From: Myxococcota bacterium
GTDB taxonomy: Bacteria; Myxococcota_A; UBA796; JAJRTE01
Length of the DNA: 64,000 bases
Reading direction: 5' to 3'
Assembly: GCA_024278455.1 (NCBI GenBank)
Contig: JAJRTE010000147.1
Span: forward strand, 1-64,000
The translations under genes were made by a program, and so were the position numbers. The notes beneath the pieces were generated by a model, which ran no database searches, had not been told where the DNA came from, and worked only from the letters and a program-made list of their open reading frames with translations. Positions 17,567-27,012 of this stretch are shown piece after piece; position 1 is the first letter of the stretch, and every line of letters starts with the position of its first letter.

Positions 17567-18319
17567 ATGATGAAGTGCGAGGACTGCGGGTACACATTCG
17601 AAAGTGCCGATCCCACGCCGTCCTGCCCGTATTGCGGCAGCGGCATGGTGTACCGCGCGGGCGTGGCATCCGATGCGGGCGGGTTCCGGGAAGGGTGCCC
17701 GTGGGACCGGCGAGACGAGCACGGTTTCGTGAGTGGGTTGGCACAAACGATTCGAGGCTGCCTGCTCGAGCCCGCCGAGACCTTTTCCCGGATGAAGACG
17801 GAAGGCGACCTGACATCACCGCTCTTGTTCGCGGTCATTCTGGGGACGATCGGCGCGCTGATAGGGATTGGATGGCAGCTTGCGGCCCGCTCGTTTCACC
17901 TGATGCCCACGTCTCCCGGCACGTCGGCGAGTGCTGACACGCTGGCTCTCGTCGCTGGCGCCGTCCTATCTCCCGCGCTCATCGTTCTCATGATGTTCAT
18001 GTCTGCCGGCATCATACACCTGTCTCTACTTACGGTGGGCGGCGCGGAGAACGGCTTCGAGTCCACGTTTCGCGCCGTTTGCTATGCCTCGGGTTCGGTC
18101 GCCCTGTTCCAGATCGTCCCGATTTGCGGCTCCATGGTGGGTGGGGTGTGGAGCATGGTCATCGCCATCATCGGGCTTCGTGAGTTGCACGTAACATCTA
18201 CCGGCAAGGCGGTCCTGGGCTATTTTCTCCCGTTCATCGTCTGTTGCGGCCTCGCGGTGGTGGTGATGGCCCTGTTCATGGTGCCGTTCATGACGAAGGT
18301 GTTCTCCGGATACCACTAG
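17567..18319 (+). CDS. Zinc-ribbon YIP1-family membrane protein
   Basis: A 250-residue protein. It opens with a rubredoxin-like zinc ribbon, CEDCGYTF...CPYCGSGM (residues 4-27). It continues into a YIP1-type membrane domain whose first amphipathic segment (LLEPAETFSRMKTEGDLTSP) is the usual hallmark, followed by about five hydrophobic segments. Bacterial YIP1 proteins are integral membrane proteins of unclear function. The start codon is well supported by AGGGAGA ten bases upstream; a second ATG follows directly. The DUF2752 gene begins 20 bases after its stop, so the two probably form an operon. Confidence 0.82.
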   Translation: MMKCEDCGYTFESADPTPSCPYCGSGMVYRAGVASDAGGFREGCPWDRRDEHGFVSGLAQTIRGCLLEPAETFSRMKTEGDLTSPLLFAVILGTIGALIGIGWQLAARSFHLMPTSPGTSASADTLALVAGAVLSPALIVLMMFMSAGIIHLSLLTVGGAENGFESTFRAVCYASGSVALFQIVPICGSMVGGVWSMVIAIIGLRELHVTSTGKAVLGYFLPFIVCCGLAVVVMALFMVPFMTKVFSGYH

Positions 18320-18338
18320 CGCGCATCGAGGCACCGAA

Positions 18339-18863
18339 ATGAACTTCCCCCCGAAGGACGCGGCAGGGGCGGCACGACAGGGCGCGCGGCGTTGGTCCCG
18401 GGCTGCCCCGGTCGCCATTCGCGGCAGATCACGGAGCGCTTCCCGGTGTTTCCGCTGGTGGCACCCTCGCCGTGACGGGGGTGCGGACTACGAACTCATC
18501 TGGGGGACCGTGCTGTTCGTGCTGCTGGCCGCCGCGCGGCTCCTGCCCGCGCGATTGTTCACCTGGTACAGATGCCCGTTCCGCCATGTCACCGGGTTGC
18601 CTTGTCCTACCTGCGGGGTCACGCGGGCCACCCTGCACGCGGTGCGCTCCGACTGGCTGGGAGCGCTCGAGCTGAACCCGCTCGGAGCAATCGGGCTTGG
18701 TCTGTCCATGCTCTATGTCGGATATGCCGCGGTGGTCGTGATGGGGCGGTTGCCCCGGCTCCGGCCGAGCTTCCGTCACCCGTTCTGCGTGTTCTTCTTT
18801 CGCGTGGTCGTGCCGGCGGCCCTGGTGGCCAACTGGATCTACCTCATCACGCAGGGTGTGTAG
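18339..18863 (+). CDS. DUF2752 membrane protein
   Basis: A 174-residue protein with a basic N-terminal region of about 48 residues, then a hydrophobic segment, the family signature CPFRHVTGLPCPTCGVTR (cysteines near residues 78, 88 and 91), and two further membrane segments. DUF2752 proteins are small inner-membrane proteins of unknown role. The CPxCGxTR motif is complete. The N-terminal basic extension is longer than usual and the true start could be later. Confidence 0.85.
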   Translation: MNFPPKDAAGAARQGARRWSRAAPVAIRGRSRSASRCFRWWHPRRDGGADYELIWGTVLFVLLAAARLLPARLFTWYRCPFRHVTGLPCPTCGVTRATLHAVRSDWLGALELNPLGAIGLGLSMLYVGYAAVVVMGRLPRLRPSFRHPFCVFFFRVVVPAALVANWIYLITQGV

Positions 18864-18972
18864 GCCGGTTTGCCTCACATCGACTGCAGCGGGCCATCGA
18901 TCCCGGGTCGAGGCGTTCCGCGTCTCGGGAACGGTCGCGTCACCATCAGACTCCCCACAGCTTCCGGGGGCA

Positions 18973-19887
18973 TCAGTCGCCAGGGTCTGGCGCCGAACCC
19001 GAAGCCGCGTGTGTGCCCCGCTCGCTCGGATCCGGTCGCGACTCGTCCCGGCTCGAGACCGCCGGTCTGCCAGGGTGCTCCAGGGACGGAGCGGCGTCTC
19101 GGTGTGCCGGAGACGGGAGCGGGGCGTCCGCCGGGGGTAGACCGGCGAAGGTGAGATGGTGGTTGATTTTCCGCACGAACCCGAGGATGTTCCGGATCTC
19201 CTGGCGGTCCAACGCCAGCCGCCCGGCCATGCCGTGCATCATGGCCTTGACCTGCTCCTGGTTGCGGGACTGCTGGTATTCGACGCGCCGGGCGAGCTGC
19301 ATGAGCGCTGTCACCAGCCGCACTCTGTCCGGCCACGGTGCCAGGGTCCTCGGTTCCTCTGGCGGCTCGGGGTAGCAGGACATCATCAGGTCGTAGGTGA
19401 CGATGAGGACGGCCTGGGCGAGATTCAGGCTTTTCAAAGCCGCGGTGGGAATCTGCACGAGCACATCGCACCGGCCTGCCACCTCGTTGGGCAGCCCGAA
19501 GTCCTCGCGTCCGAACAGAATGGCGACCCGGTTGTTGGCGGCTCGAGGCAGCAGGTAGGCGCCGAGATTGCGCGCGCCGAGCACCGGAATGCGCCAGTGC
19601 CTGGTCCGCGCAGTGGTCCCGGCGATATTTGTCACGTCAGCCAGCGCGTCATCGAGCCGATCGAACGTCTCCATGTTCTCGAGGAGATCGCGTGCCCCGG
19701 CCGCCATCCACCTGGCTTGCTCCATGTCCTTGCGGGCAGGGTCCACCACGCGCAATCGCTTGAGACCCATGTTCTTCATCGCGCGGCAGGTGGCGCCGAT
19801 ATTGCCCGGGTGCTGTGGCTGTACCAGCACCACGACGATATTGTCCGGATTGAACGGAGGTATCGTGTCGGTCAAAAGTCTCTCCAT
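18973..19887 (-). CDS. trmJ: TrmJ-like RNA 2'-O-methyltransferase (SPOUT)
   Basis: A 304-residue protein of the SpoU/TrmJ family, which methylates the 2'-hydroxyl of a tRNA nucleotide (position 32 in TrmJ) using SAM. Visible motifs are VVLVQPQHPGNIGATCRAMK (motif 1), ILFGREDFGLPNE (motif 2, knot) and IPTAALKSLNLAQAV (motif 3). They are followed by a helical C-terminal extension, as in TrmJ, and a low-complexity Arg/Pro tail. The start is ATG 19887, 11 residues before motif 1. It overlaps the end of the upstream carboxylate-amine ligase by 16 bases, implying translational coupling. Confidence 0.85.
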   Translation of the reverse strand: MERLLTDTIPPFNPDNIVVVLVQPQHPGNIGATCRAMKNMGLKRLRVVDPARKDMEQARWMAAGARDLLENMETFDRLDDALADVTNIAGTTARTRHWRIPVLGARNLGAYLLPRAANNRVAILFGREDFGLPNEVAGRCDVLVQIPTAALKSLNLAQAVLIVTYDLMMSCYPEPPEEPRTLAPWPDRVRLVTALMQLARRVEYQQSRNQEQVKAMMHGMAGRLALDRQEIRNILGFVRKINHHLTFAGLPPADAPLPSPAHRDAAPSLEHPGRPAVSSRDESRPDPSERGTHAASGSAPDPGD

Positions 19888-21077
19888 GTCGCCCCATGGT
19901 GCCCTGCGGTGTTTCCGGCCTGGGGAAGGCCGGACGGTTCGGCTGCGGCCTCCCCCCCCTTGCCGGCACACGACGATCGCAACTCCTGCTCGAGGCTCAT
20001 CACCACGGCCTCGAGGGTGTTGGTTTCACGAAACACGCGCCGCTGTCTGGCGGCGCTGGGTCCTGCCTCGAGCATCCGCTCCACGGTCGCCAGGTAGTGC
20101 CTCGAGCCCAACGCGTCGGATACTGGCGCGAGCGTTTCGAGCATTTCTTCCATCACGGTGCGGAACCGTTTCTGTCCGCCGGACTCATCGGTCACCAGCC
20201 GGCAGTCCATGCCCCACCGGACGGCGCGCCACTTGTTCTCCTGCACGATCCAGTGGCGTGGCACCGGCTGCGGCGTGCCCCGATCGTAGATGTCACCCAG
20301 GTGGACGACGAGTGCCTGGGCGAAGGCCACGACGGCCAGCAGTTCGTCGAGGCTGGGCATGGCGTCGCAGATCCGCAGCTCGATCGTGCCATACCGGGAG
20401 TGGGGCCGGACGTCCCCCCAGAGTTCCTGGATCGAATTGATGGTTCCGATCTGTTGCAGGATCCGAATCATGCGCTGGAACTCGGTCCAGTTTCGCATGG
20501 GATAGGGGACGCCCCCCCCGGGTAAGGACTCGAACACCTTGGAACGAGCGCTCATCAACCCCGTATCCATGCCTTCCCAGAACGGGGACGACGCGGAAAG
20601 CGCCAGCATGAGGGGGATGTAGGTCGGGAACAGGTTGAAGATGGCCATGGCCTTTTCGGCAGTATCGACGCCGACATGGATGTGGAGCCCGAATGTCAGC
20701 ATGCGGCGCGCGGTCCACTGGGTGCGCTCGAGCTGGGTGTGGTACCTCGCGTCGGGTGTGACCTCCTGGTCGGTCCAGTGGGCGAAGGGGTGGGTTCCGG
20801 CGGCAATGAGGCGGTATCCCATCTCATCGGCGGCGGTGATGATGCTCGAGATGCGCGTTCTCAGGTCTTGCTCGACCTCGGCGACGGTGAGGCATACCCG
20901 TGTGTTGAGTTCCAGGCAGCACTGGAGCAGCTCTTGCTTGACGTGAGCGTCCTCGTGGAAACGTCGAAGCAAGGCCGGGGCGCCCGAGGTGAGGTCGAGC
21001 GTCCCCGGGTCCACGGTCTGCAACTCGATCTCCACGCCGATGGTGGGTTCGCTCGAACCTGGAAACGTGATCCCCAT
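19872..21077 (-). CDS. YbdK-like carboxylate-amine ligase (glutamate-cysteine ligase family 2), copy A
   Basis: A 401-residue ATP-dependent ligase of the GCS2 family. The N-terminal catalytic strand TIGVEIELQTVD carries the metal-binding acidic residues, and FGLHIHVGVD, PLMLALSASSPFW and GTIELRICD are the other family signatures. YbdK enzymes form amide bonds between amino-acid-like substrates and show weak gamma-glutamylcysteine activity; the natural product here is unknown. It lies 33 bases downstream of a paralogue (copy B) and overlaps trmJ. Copy A keeps all the canonical motifs. Confidence 0.88.
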   Translation of the reverse strand: MGITFPGSSEPTIGVEIELQTVDPGTLDLTSGAPALLRRFHEDAHVKQELLQCCLELNTRVCLTVAEVEQDLRTRISSIITAADEMGYRLIAAGTHPFAHWTDQEVTPDARYHTQLERTQWTARRMLTFGLHIHVGVDTAEKAMAIFNLFPTYIPLMLALSASSPFWEGMDTGLMSARSKVFESLPGGGVPYPMRNWTEFQRMIRILQQIGTINSIQELWGDVRPHSRYGTIELRICDAMPSLDELLAVVAFAQALVVHLGDIYDRGTPQPVPRHWIVQENKWRAVRWGMDCRLVTDESGGQKRFRTVMEEMLETLAPVSDALGSRHYLATVERMLEAGPSAARQRRVFRETNTLEAVVMSLEQELRSSCAGKGGEAAAEPSGLPQAGNTAGHHGATWRDF

Positions 21078-21110
21078 GCCCTGCTCCCGGGTGTCGTCTT
21101 CGAGGTGCGC

Positions 21111-22229
21111 CTAGTAGGATATGCGGTCCTGGCGCAGTTCTTCCATCACCAATCCGGGAACCGATTTGAGGCCGTTCTCGGAGCAGGCCCTTCGCTGCCG
21201 GACATACCCTGGCCCCTTGGCCAGCATCTCCTCGAGTACCTCGAATTGGTCCCTGACGTCGAGCTGGTCCACCAGGTCACCCAGCTCATCGACCACCCTG
21301 GCGAAGAAGTCTCGCACGGTGGCCAGCCTACCGCCCTGGTTGGTCACCAGTTCGGCGTCGATGCCGAACCGGGTTGCGCGCCACTTGTTCTCGCGGACGA
21401 TCCATCGATCCTGCTGCGGAATGAGGTTGCCTGCCTCGTAGTTTCGGAGCAACCAGACGACGACGGCCTGGGCGAACCCCATCATGGCGGATGCTTCACG
21501 AAGGGTCTGCGGTGCGTCACAGGCCTGCAACTCGAGCGTGCCCAGCCCCAGGTTGGGCCTGGCGTCCCACCAGATGTCTCCGAGGTGCTCGATCGTTTCC
21601 GCTGCGCGCAGGGTTCGGACGTAGGCGAGGAATTCGCTGTAGTTGAGAAGCGCAGGGGGCAGACCGGCATTGGGAATGTTCTCGATGACTCGAGTCCGGC
21701 ACGATGCCAACCCGGTATCGTGTCCTCTCCAGAATGGACTGGACGCGCTCAACGCCACGAACAAGGGCACGAGGGTGGTGATGGCATTCCCGATGGCGAT
21801 GGCCTTCTCGCCATCCGGAACGCCGACGTGGAGCCGCAAGCCGAATACGGCGGCCCGGCGCCCGACCCATTGCAGGCGGCGCACAAAAGCCTGTGCCCTT
21901 GGTGCCTCGTCGATGTGAAGGTCCCGCCATCCTGCGATGGGATGAGTTGCCCCGGATAGGAGGCCGATACCCATGGGTTCGCAGAGGTGCCTGAGCGTGT
22001 CGACCCGCTCGTAGAGGTCCCGGGTGGCTTCGGCGACCGTGTCGCGAATCTCGGTTTCCACCTGGACGAGGGACTGATAGAGGCTAGGACGGAATCCCGG
22101 CCGGCCCACGAGTGCCTCCAGGACGCCGGGAGCGGCCGGCACCGGCAATTCTGTCTCCAAGTCGACGAGCTGCACCTCGAGGGCCGCCCCCACGACGGGG
22201 TGGGATCGACCAGCGAACCTAGGACGCAT
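21111..22229 (-). CDS. YbdK-like carboxylate-amine ligase, copy B (diverged)
   Basis: A 372-residue paralogue of the downstream gene, with FGLRLHVGVPDGEKA, PLFVALSASSPFW and LGTLELQACDAPQ. The first catalytic strand has changed: where copy A has GVEIELQ this one reads GAALEVQ, so one acidic metal ligand is missing. The start is ATG 22229 with GGGGAG seven bases before it. Because the rest of the fold is intact, the protein may have altered chemistry or serve as a partner subunit for copy A. Both are in one transcription unit with trmJ. Confidence 0.85.
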   Translation of the reverse strand: MRPRFAGRSHPVVGAALEVQLVDLETELPVPAAPGVLEALVGRPGFRPSLYQSLVQVETEIRDTVAEATRDLYERVDTLRHLCEPMGIGLLSGATHPIAGWRDLHIDEAPRAQAFVRRLQWVGRRAAVFGLRLHVGVPDGEKAIAIGNAITTLVPLFVALSASSPFWRGHDTGLASCRTRVIENIPNAGLPPALLNYSEFLAYVRTLRAAETIEHLGDIWWDARPNLGLGTLELQACDAPQTLREASAMMGFAQAVVVWLLRNYEAGNLIPQQDRWIVRENKWRATRFGIDAELVTNQGGRLATVRDFFARVVDELGDLVDQLDVRDQFEVLEEMLAKGPGYVRQRRACSENGLKSVPGLVMEELRQDRISY

Positions 22230-22409
22230 CGCGCGCTCCCCGGGCCTTTTCGTTCTCCCTGGGCAACGTGTCCGGCTGGCGCGAAGCCGGCCACACGGTT
22301 GCCCCGGTGGTGGCGGACTTGTGGACTCCAGTGGGTGTGGGAATCATCGCACCGCTCGATTCCGGCGTGACGGTGGGTCGAGGGGTTCTGGAAGAGGACC
22401 GGGGCACCG

Positions 22410-24662
22410 TCAATGCTCGCCACTCCCGGTGAGCGTGCGCCAGAGGGATCGCAGCCAGGCGCCGAGACGGGCAAGCAGCCTCCAGAAGGCGGTTTGCGAT
22501 TCTGGCGTGCGCTGGACTGCTTTGCTGTCCATCCCGGCGTCTGCCTCTTTCCCGCGGGCGGACGGCTCGCCGCCGGGCCGGGGAGGTTCCGGCACCGGCT
22601 TTTGGGGTTCGCTGGCAGGTTTCGCCTGCCCTCGAGGGGCCGGCCTCGTGTCGGGCTTCTGCTCCGGCTTTGCAGCGGCCTCGAATTGGGGTTTCTTGTC
22701 GAGTTCGTCTGAGGGTTCCGGCTCTCTCTGCGTCTCCGGGCCAGCAGGTTTCGCCGGAGGGTGTTCCTGCGCAGTTGGCGGAGCTGCTTTCTGCGCCGGC
22801 TGCGCCGGGGTCTTGGCTGCCTTGGCAGCCTCCATCTCGGCCCTGGCCTGGGCGAGTATCTTCGAGACACTCTCCTTGGGGAGTTCTCGCGTCGCCTTGT
22901 CGAAGACAGGGTCGTGCCACTTCTCCTTGGCCGGAGCGCTCGGCGTGGGTGGTGGCAGACGGCTGTCGGCCCCGGCGCCGGTTTCCCACGGGGCTTTCTT
23001 TCCGGCACTCGCCCTGGTGCGCCCGGGCGAAGCTGTCGAAGCGGGAGTCCCGGACTTCGTGGCGGGCCTGCCCGCCCGTTTCTTCACCGTCTTGACGGTC
23101 GCCTTCCCCCCCTTGGTTCGCTTGATGGTCGTCTTCTTCTCGGTCCCCACCTCGGTCGTCGACTTGACCTTGAGGACGGTCTCCATCTTCTGGCCGGTGT
23201 CCTTGTCTTTGGCACTCAACGTGAGGATCCCTTCCGAGTCGATGTGAAACAGGACCTCCACCTTGACCGTGCCTTTCCTGGCCTTGCGAATACCGGAGAA
23301 TATGAAGGTGCCCAGGATCTCGTTCTCGGCCGCCACTTCGTGGTCGCCCTGGTAGATCTTGAGCATGATGGACTTCTGGTTGTCCTTGGAGTTCGTGAGG
23401 ATCAACGACTTGTAGCTGGGAATCGGACTGAACTTGGGAAAAAGGCGGAGGAGCGTGCCGTCGACCTTGGCGATACCGATGGCCATGGGGAGCACGTCGA
23501 GCAGCTCCACCTTGTGGTAGCTCTGGTCCGTGAGGGAGTGGGCCATGATGGCCGCGCCGACCGCGACAGCTTCATCCGGGTGCACCCCCTTGCACGGCTG
23601 GCGCCGGAACGAGTCGGTGACCTTGGCCTGCACGAGCGGCATCCGGGATTGGCCCCCGACCAAGAGGATCTCGTCGAGATCCCGCAACTCGAGCCTGGCT
23701 TCCTTCAGCACGCGCATGCAGGTGCTCAGGGTGCGATCGACGAGGTCGTGGGTCAACTCCTCGAGTTTCTCCCTGGTCAGGACCATGTCCACGTTCAGGG
23801 TCCCCTTGGGGCCTCGAGCAATGAACGGGATGTTGATGCGCGTTTCCTCGAGGCTGGACAGGTCTATCTTGGCCCGTTCGGCGGATTCTTTGATGCGCTG
23901 GACGGCGACGATATTGTTGGAAAGGTCGATGCCGTGGTCTTTCTGGAAACTGGAGATGATCCACTCCATCACCCGGTTGTCGAAATCGATACCTCCCAGC
24001 ATGGTGTCGCCGCCGGTGGCGATGACCTCGAAGATCTTGTCCTTCACCTCGATGATGGAGATGTCGAAGGTTCCTCCTCCCAGGTCATACACGGCCAGCT
24101 TCTGGTTGAGGTTTTTGCCGAGGCCGTAGGCCAGCGCTGCAGCGGTCGGCTCGTTGAGGATACGAATGACGTTGAGCTTGGCCATCTTACCGGCGTTCCG
24201 AACGGCCTGACGCTGGCGCTCGTTGAAGTAGGCCGGCACGGTGATCACCGCACTGGTGATCTCGTCATGGAGGTATTCCTCGGAGACCTCCCGGATCTTG
24301 TCGAGAATGTGAGCGGAAATCTGCTCGAGAGAGAAGATCTGGTCCTTGATCTTCACCAGGACCTCGTTCTGGTCGCCCTCGAGGATTTCGTAGGTGAACA
24401 GTTGTCGGACCTTCTCGATGGTCTTCGAGCCGTAGTTGCGTCCGAGCAGCCGCTTGGAACCATAGATGGTGCCGGCCGGGTTGAGTTGAGACACCTTCTT
24501 CGCATCGTGCCCGACGAGCCTGTTCCCGGATTCATCCACCGCGAACATGGAGGGAATGGTGTAGTTCCCGCCCTTGTACATGATGATCTTGGGCTGGTTG
24601 TTCTCCACCACGGCTGCGCAGGAGTTGGTCGTGCCCAGGTCTATTCCTATTGCCTTTCCCAT
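22410..24662 (-). CDS. Non-canonical Hsp70 (DnaK-like) with long disordered tail and amphipathic C-terminus
   Basis: A 750-residue Hsp70. The ATPase domain is complete: IGIDLGTTNSCAAVV, LNEPTAAALAYG, VYDLGGGTFDISI and LVGGQSRMPLVQ. The beta substrate-binding domain follows (about 390-500). Instead of the helical lid and acidic C-terminus of housekeeping DnaK, it has about 220 residues rich in Lys, Ala, Pro and Glu, ending in FWRLLARLGAWLRSLWRTL, an amphipathic or membrane-seeking helix. It is therefore likely a specialised chaperone, comparable in style to the accessory DnaK homologues of myxobacteria, possibly peripheral to the membrane. GrpE and DnaJ are not adjacent and no CIRCE element is seen. 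The start ATG 24662 has GGAG upstream; the frame continues to 24761 but without similarity. Confidence 0.9.
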   Translation of the reverse strand: MGKAIGIDLGTTNSCAAVVENNQPKIIMYKGGNYTIPSMFAVDESGNRLVGHDAKKVSQLNPAGTIYGSKRLLGRNYGSKTIEKVRQLFTYEILEGDQNEVLVKIKDQIFSLEQISAHILDKIREVSEEYLHDEITSAVITVPAYFNERQRQAVRNAGKMAKLNVIRILNEPTAAALAYGLGKNLNQKLAVYDLGGGTFDISIIEVKDKIFEVIATGGDTMLGGIDFDNRVMEWIISSFQKDHGIDLSNNIVAVQRIKESAERAKIDLSSLEETRINIPFIARGPKGTLNVDMVLTREKLEELTHDLVDRTLSTCMRVLKEARLELRDLDEILLVGGQSRMPLVQAKVTDSFRRQPCKGVHPDEAVAVGAAIMAHSLTDQSYHKVELLDVLPMAIGIAKVDGTLLRLFPKFSPIPSYKSLILTNSKDNQKSIMLKIYQGDHEVAAENEILGTFIFSGIRKARKGTVKVEVLFHIDSEGILTLSAKDKDTGQKMETVLKVKSTTEVGTEKKTTIKRTKGGKATVKTVKKRAGRPATKSGTPASTASPGRTRASAGKKAPWETGAGADSRLPPPTPSAPAKEKWHDPVFDKATRELPKESVSKILAQARAEMEAAKAAKTPAQPAQKAAPPTAQEHPPAKPAGPETQREPEPSDELDKKPQFEAAAKPEQKPDTRPAPRGQAKPASEPQKPVPEPPRPGGEPSARGKEADAGMDSKAVQRTPESQTAFWRLLARLGAWLRSLWRTLTGSGEH

Positions 24663-24883
24663 AAACGCCAGAGACTCCTTCGGTGGCACCGCTTGTCGTG
24701 GGGTACCGGATGTAACCGCCGCCACTGGGTTCCGCTGATGCAGGGAATGGAACCACGGCAACCGAGCACCGCCTGCGCCGGAGCCGAGTCACGGCAGGGC
24801 GATACCTCACCGCAGACTGTGCCTGGATGCGTCCAATTTGTTGCAGACAAAGAACTTATTCCACACTAGTCGACCAAATGTCA

Positions 24884-24912
24884 CTTGTACCAGATCGTGC
24901 ACCAAAGGTCAA
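24884..24912 (-). promoter_or_regulatory. Predicted sigma-70 promoter for the Hsp70 gene
   Basis: On the minus strand TTGACC (24912-24907), a 17-base spacer and TACAAG (24889-24884), in a locally AT-rich patch. The predicted leader to the Hsp70 start is about 215 bases. Confidence 0.4.
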
Positions 24913-25074
24913 CTTGCAAAGTCTTGCTTCGGCAAAAAACTGTCTCGTATCGTGCCAGTTGCCAGGGCCGACGGCAGGCGATACAGTCCGACTGCCTCCT
25001 CCCGTCCTTCCTGCTGCACGATACGGCCTTCGATGGACCGTCACGACGGCGTGGCACGGCAGTCCACGAGCGAC

Positions 25075-26454
25075 TCAATTCCTCAACGAATGGACAGGTG
25101 CCGGAATCCTCCCGCCAGCGCGAACGAACCGGCGTGCCGAAAAAGTGTTCACTCCCATTATCGGCGCCTCCCCGAGCAATCCACCGAACACCGCACGGTC
25201 CCCCACGCGCTTGCCAGGAACCGGGATGATCCTCACGGCGGTCGTCTTGTTGTTCATCACGCCGATCGCGGCTTCGTCAGCGATGATGGCGGCGATCGTC
25301 TCCACCGACGTGTCACCGGGGATGGCGACCATGTCGAGCCCGACAGAGCAGATGCTGGTCAGGGCTTCCAGTTTCTCGAGGGTCAGCGCGCCGGCGTCGA
25401 CGGCGTCGATCATGCCCCGGTCCTCACTCACGGGAATGAACGCCCCCGAAAGCCCACCGACATAGGAAGAGGCCATGACACCTCCTTTTTTCACCGCGTC
25501 GGTGAGCAGGTAGAGTGCGGCGGTGGTCCCCGGCGCGCCCGTGCGCTCCAACCCCATGGCTTCCAGTATGTTGGCGACCGAATCTCCGACGGCGGGCGTC
25601 GGCGCCAACGACAGGTCCACAATGCCGAACGTCACACCGTCTCCTAGCCGGCGTACCACTTCTCTCCCTGCCCACTCTCCTGCTCGAGTCACCTTGAACG
25701 CGGTCCGCTTGATGGTCTCCGCCAGGGTGCCGAGGTCGATCTCGCGCCCGGATTCCTTCAGTTCCTGGATGGCCTTGAGCACGACACCGGGCCCGGACAC
25801 GCCCACGTTGATGACGCAGTCAGGCTCGCCGACCCCCACCATGCCCCCGGCGATGAACGGGTTGTCCTCCGCTGCGTTCGCAAAGACAACGAGCTTGCAA
25901 CATCCGATCGCGTCCCTGTCGGCCGTGCGCTGCGCCGTCTCGACTATCACTTCGGCCATGCGAAGAACGGCGTCCATGTTGATGCCGGCCTTGGTGGTCG
26001 CCACATTCACGGAACCGCACACGCGCGAGGTCTCGGACAGGACCTGTGGAATCGCGCCCAAAAGTGCCGCGTCGCCAGGTGTGATACCTTTGTGTACCAA
26101 CGCCGAGAATCCGGCAAGGTAGTCCACCTCGAGTTCCCTGGCAGCGCGATCGAGCGTCCGGGCGAGCGGGAGCAGGGCTTCCCGGCCCGCGGAGCCGGCA
26201 ATCAAGGCAATGGGACTCACAGCGATCCGCTTGTTCACGATGGGAATCCCGAAATCGTCCTCGACGGAGCGCGCCACTCGTACCAGATTCCTGGCACAGC
26301 GATGAATCTTGTCTCGCACGCGCTTGCACAACTCTGGCACGGAATGGGATACGCAATCGTGGAGGGATATCCCCATCGTGACCGTGCGCACGTCCAGATG
26401 GTTCGAATAGACCATCTGGATGATCTCCCGGATTTCTTCGATAGACCAGTACAT
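25075..26454 (-). CDS. UPF0210 (DUF711) family protein
   Basis: A 459-residue protein, the usual family length. It starts [20 protein letters not shown], the conserved opening of UPF0210, and has the diagnostic blocks [30 protein letters not shown] and [12 protein letters not shown]. The family has a pyruvate-formate-lyase-like barrel fold but no established reaction. It is almost always encoded next to an ACT-domain protein, as here (54 bases upstream). Here the pair lies at the end of an operon with microcompartment vertex genes, which is unusual. I chose ATG 26454 with GGGTGG just upstream; the frame is open to 26499. Confidence 0.88.
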   Translation of the reverse strand: MYWSIEEIREIIQMVYSNHLDVRTVTMGISLHDCVSHSVPELCKRVRDKIHRCARNLVRVARSVEDDFGIPIVNKRIAVSPIALIAGSAGREALLPLARTLDRAARELEVDYLAGFSALVHKGITPGDAALLGAIPQVLSETSRVCGSVNVATTKAGINMDAVLRMAEVIVETAQRTADRDAIGCCKLVVFANAAEDNPFIAGGMVGVGEPDCVINVGVSGPGVVLKAIQELKESGREIDLGTLAETIKRTAFKVTRAGEWAGREVVRRLGDGVTFGIVDLSLAPTPAVGDSVANILEAMGLERTGAPGTTAALYLLTDAVKKGGVMASSYVGGLSGAFIPVSEDRGMIDAVDAGALTLEKLEALTSICSVGLDMVAIPGDTSVETIAAIIADEAAIGVMNNKTTAVRIIPVPGKRVGDRAVFGGLLGEAPIMGVNTFSARRFVRAGGRIPAPVHSLRN

Positions 26455-26508
26455 GGATACCACCCAGGCACCAGCGGTTCGTGACCGGGCAGAGCGCAAT
26501 CGCCCCGG

Positions 26509-27012
26509 TCAGATGCGCTGCATGCCCCGGAAAATCTCCTCGTGGACCGCCACCACCTGGACCCCCATCCGCGCGCCGAGCCCGAGGAGTCGCTGCTTCA
26601 GTTCGTTGAACGTGCGTCCTCGAGCCGCCAGACCGTTCAGATCCAGGATCATGATCATCGTGAAGAAGCCGCCGACGAGGGTCTGCGATATGTCCAGAAT
26701 GTCCGCATCGAATTCGGCGACCAAGGATGCAAAACCGGCCACGATGCCCGTCCTGTTCATCCCGGTAACGGTGACGACGCCACGGTTGTGTAGGCCAGGC
26801 TGCTCGCTGGCCTTGCACTGGACACAAGCTCGGTAGCCGGGCCCCGTGGCGGATCGAGGTACGCCTTCGGGCCGTTCGTCCGGTCCGGGTCTTTGTTCCA
26901 CGGCCTTGACCACCTCGCCGACGATGGCTGCGATCACGCCAGGTTCCGCCTCGCCGACTTCCTGGCGGACAAGGCGGGCGATTTGCTCTTCAATGCCAAC
27001 ATCATTCGCCAT
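26509..27012 (-). CDS. ACT-domain protein with N-terminal extension resembling a microcompartment encapsulation peptide
   Basis: A 167-residue protein. The ACT domain (about residues 75-160) shows VVTVTGMNRTGIVAGFASLV, where ligand-binding ACT domains have GxDRPGIV. UPF0237-type partners of UPF0210 are normally only about 90 residues long. This one carries about 70 extra N-terminal residues: two amphipathic helices (EEQIARLVRQEV and IAAIVGEVVKAVEQ), a Pro/Gly-rich linker and a CVQC pair. Short helix plus linker is the layout of cargo-targeting peptides of bacterial microcompartments. The start ATG 27012 overlaps the stop of the upstream vertex gene by 11 bases. Ligand unknown. Confidence 0.8.
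   Translation of the reverse strand: MANDVGIEEQIARLVRQEVGEAEPGVIAAIVGEVVKAVEQRPGPDERPEGVPRSATGPGYRACVQCKASEQPGLHNRGVVTVTGMNRTGIVAGFASLVAEFDADILDISQTLVGGFFTMIMILDLNGLAARGRTFNELKQRLLGLGARMGVQVVAVHEEIFRGMQRI

Noticed and set aside
22761-24869. Long antisense frame opposite the Hsp70 gene
   Set aside because: Long antisense frames are expected from high third-position GC; it has no domain and no start signal.
24700-25074. Possible CIRCE heat-shock operator upstream of the Hsp70 gene
   Set aside because: No TTAGCACTC-N9-GAGTGCTAA-like inverted repeat is present.
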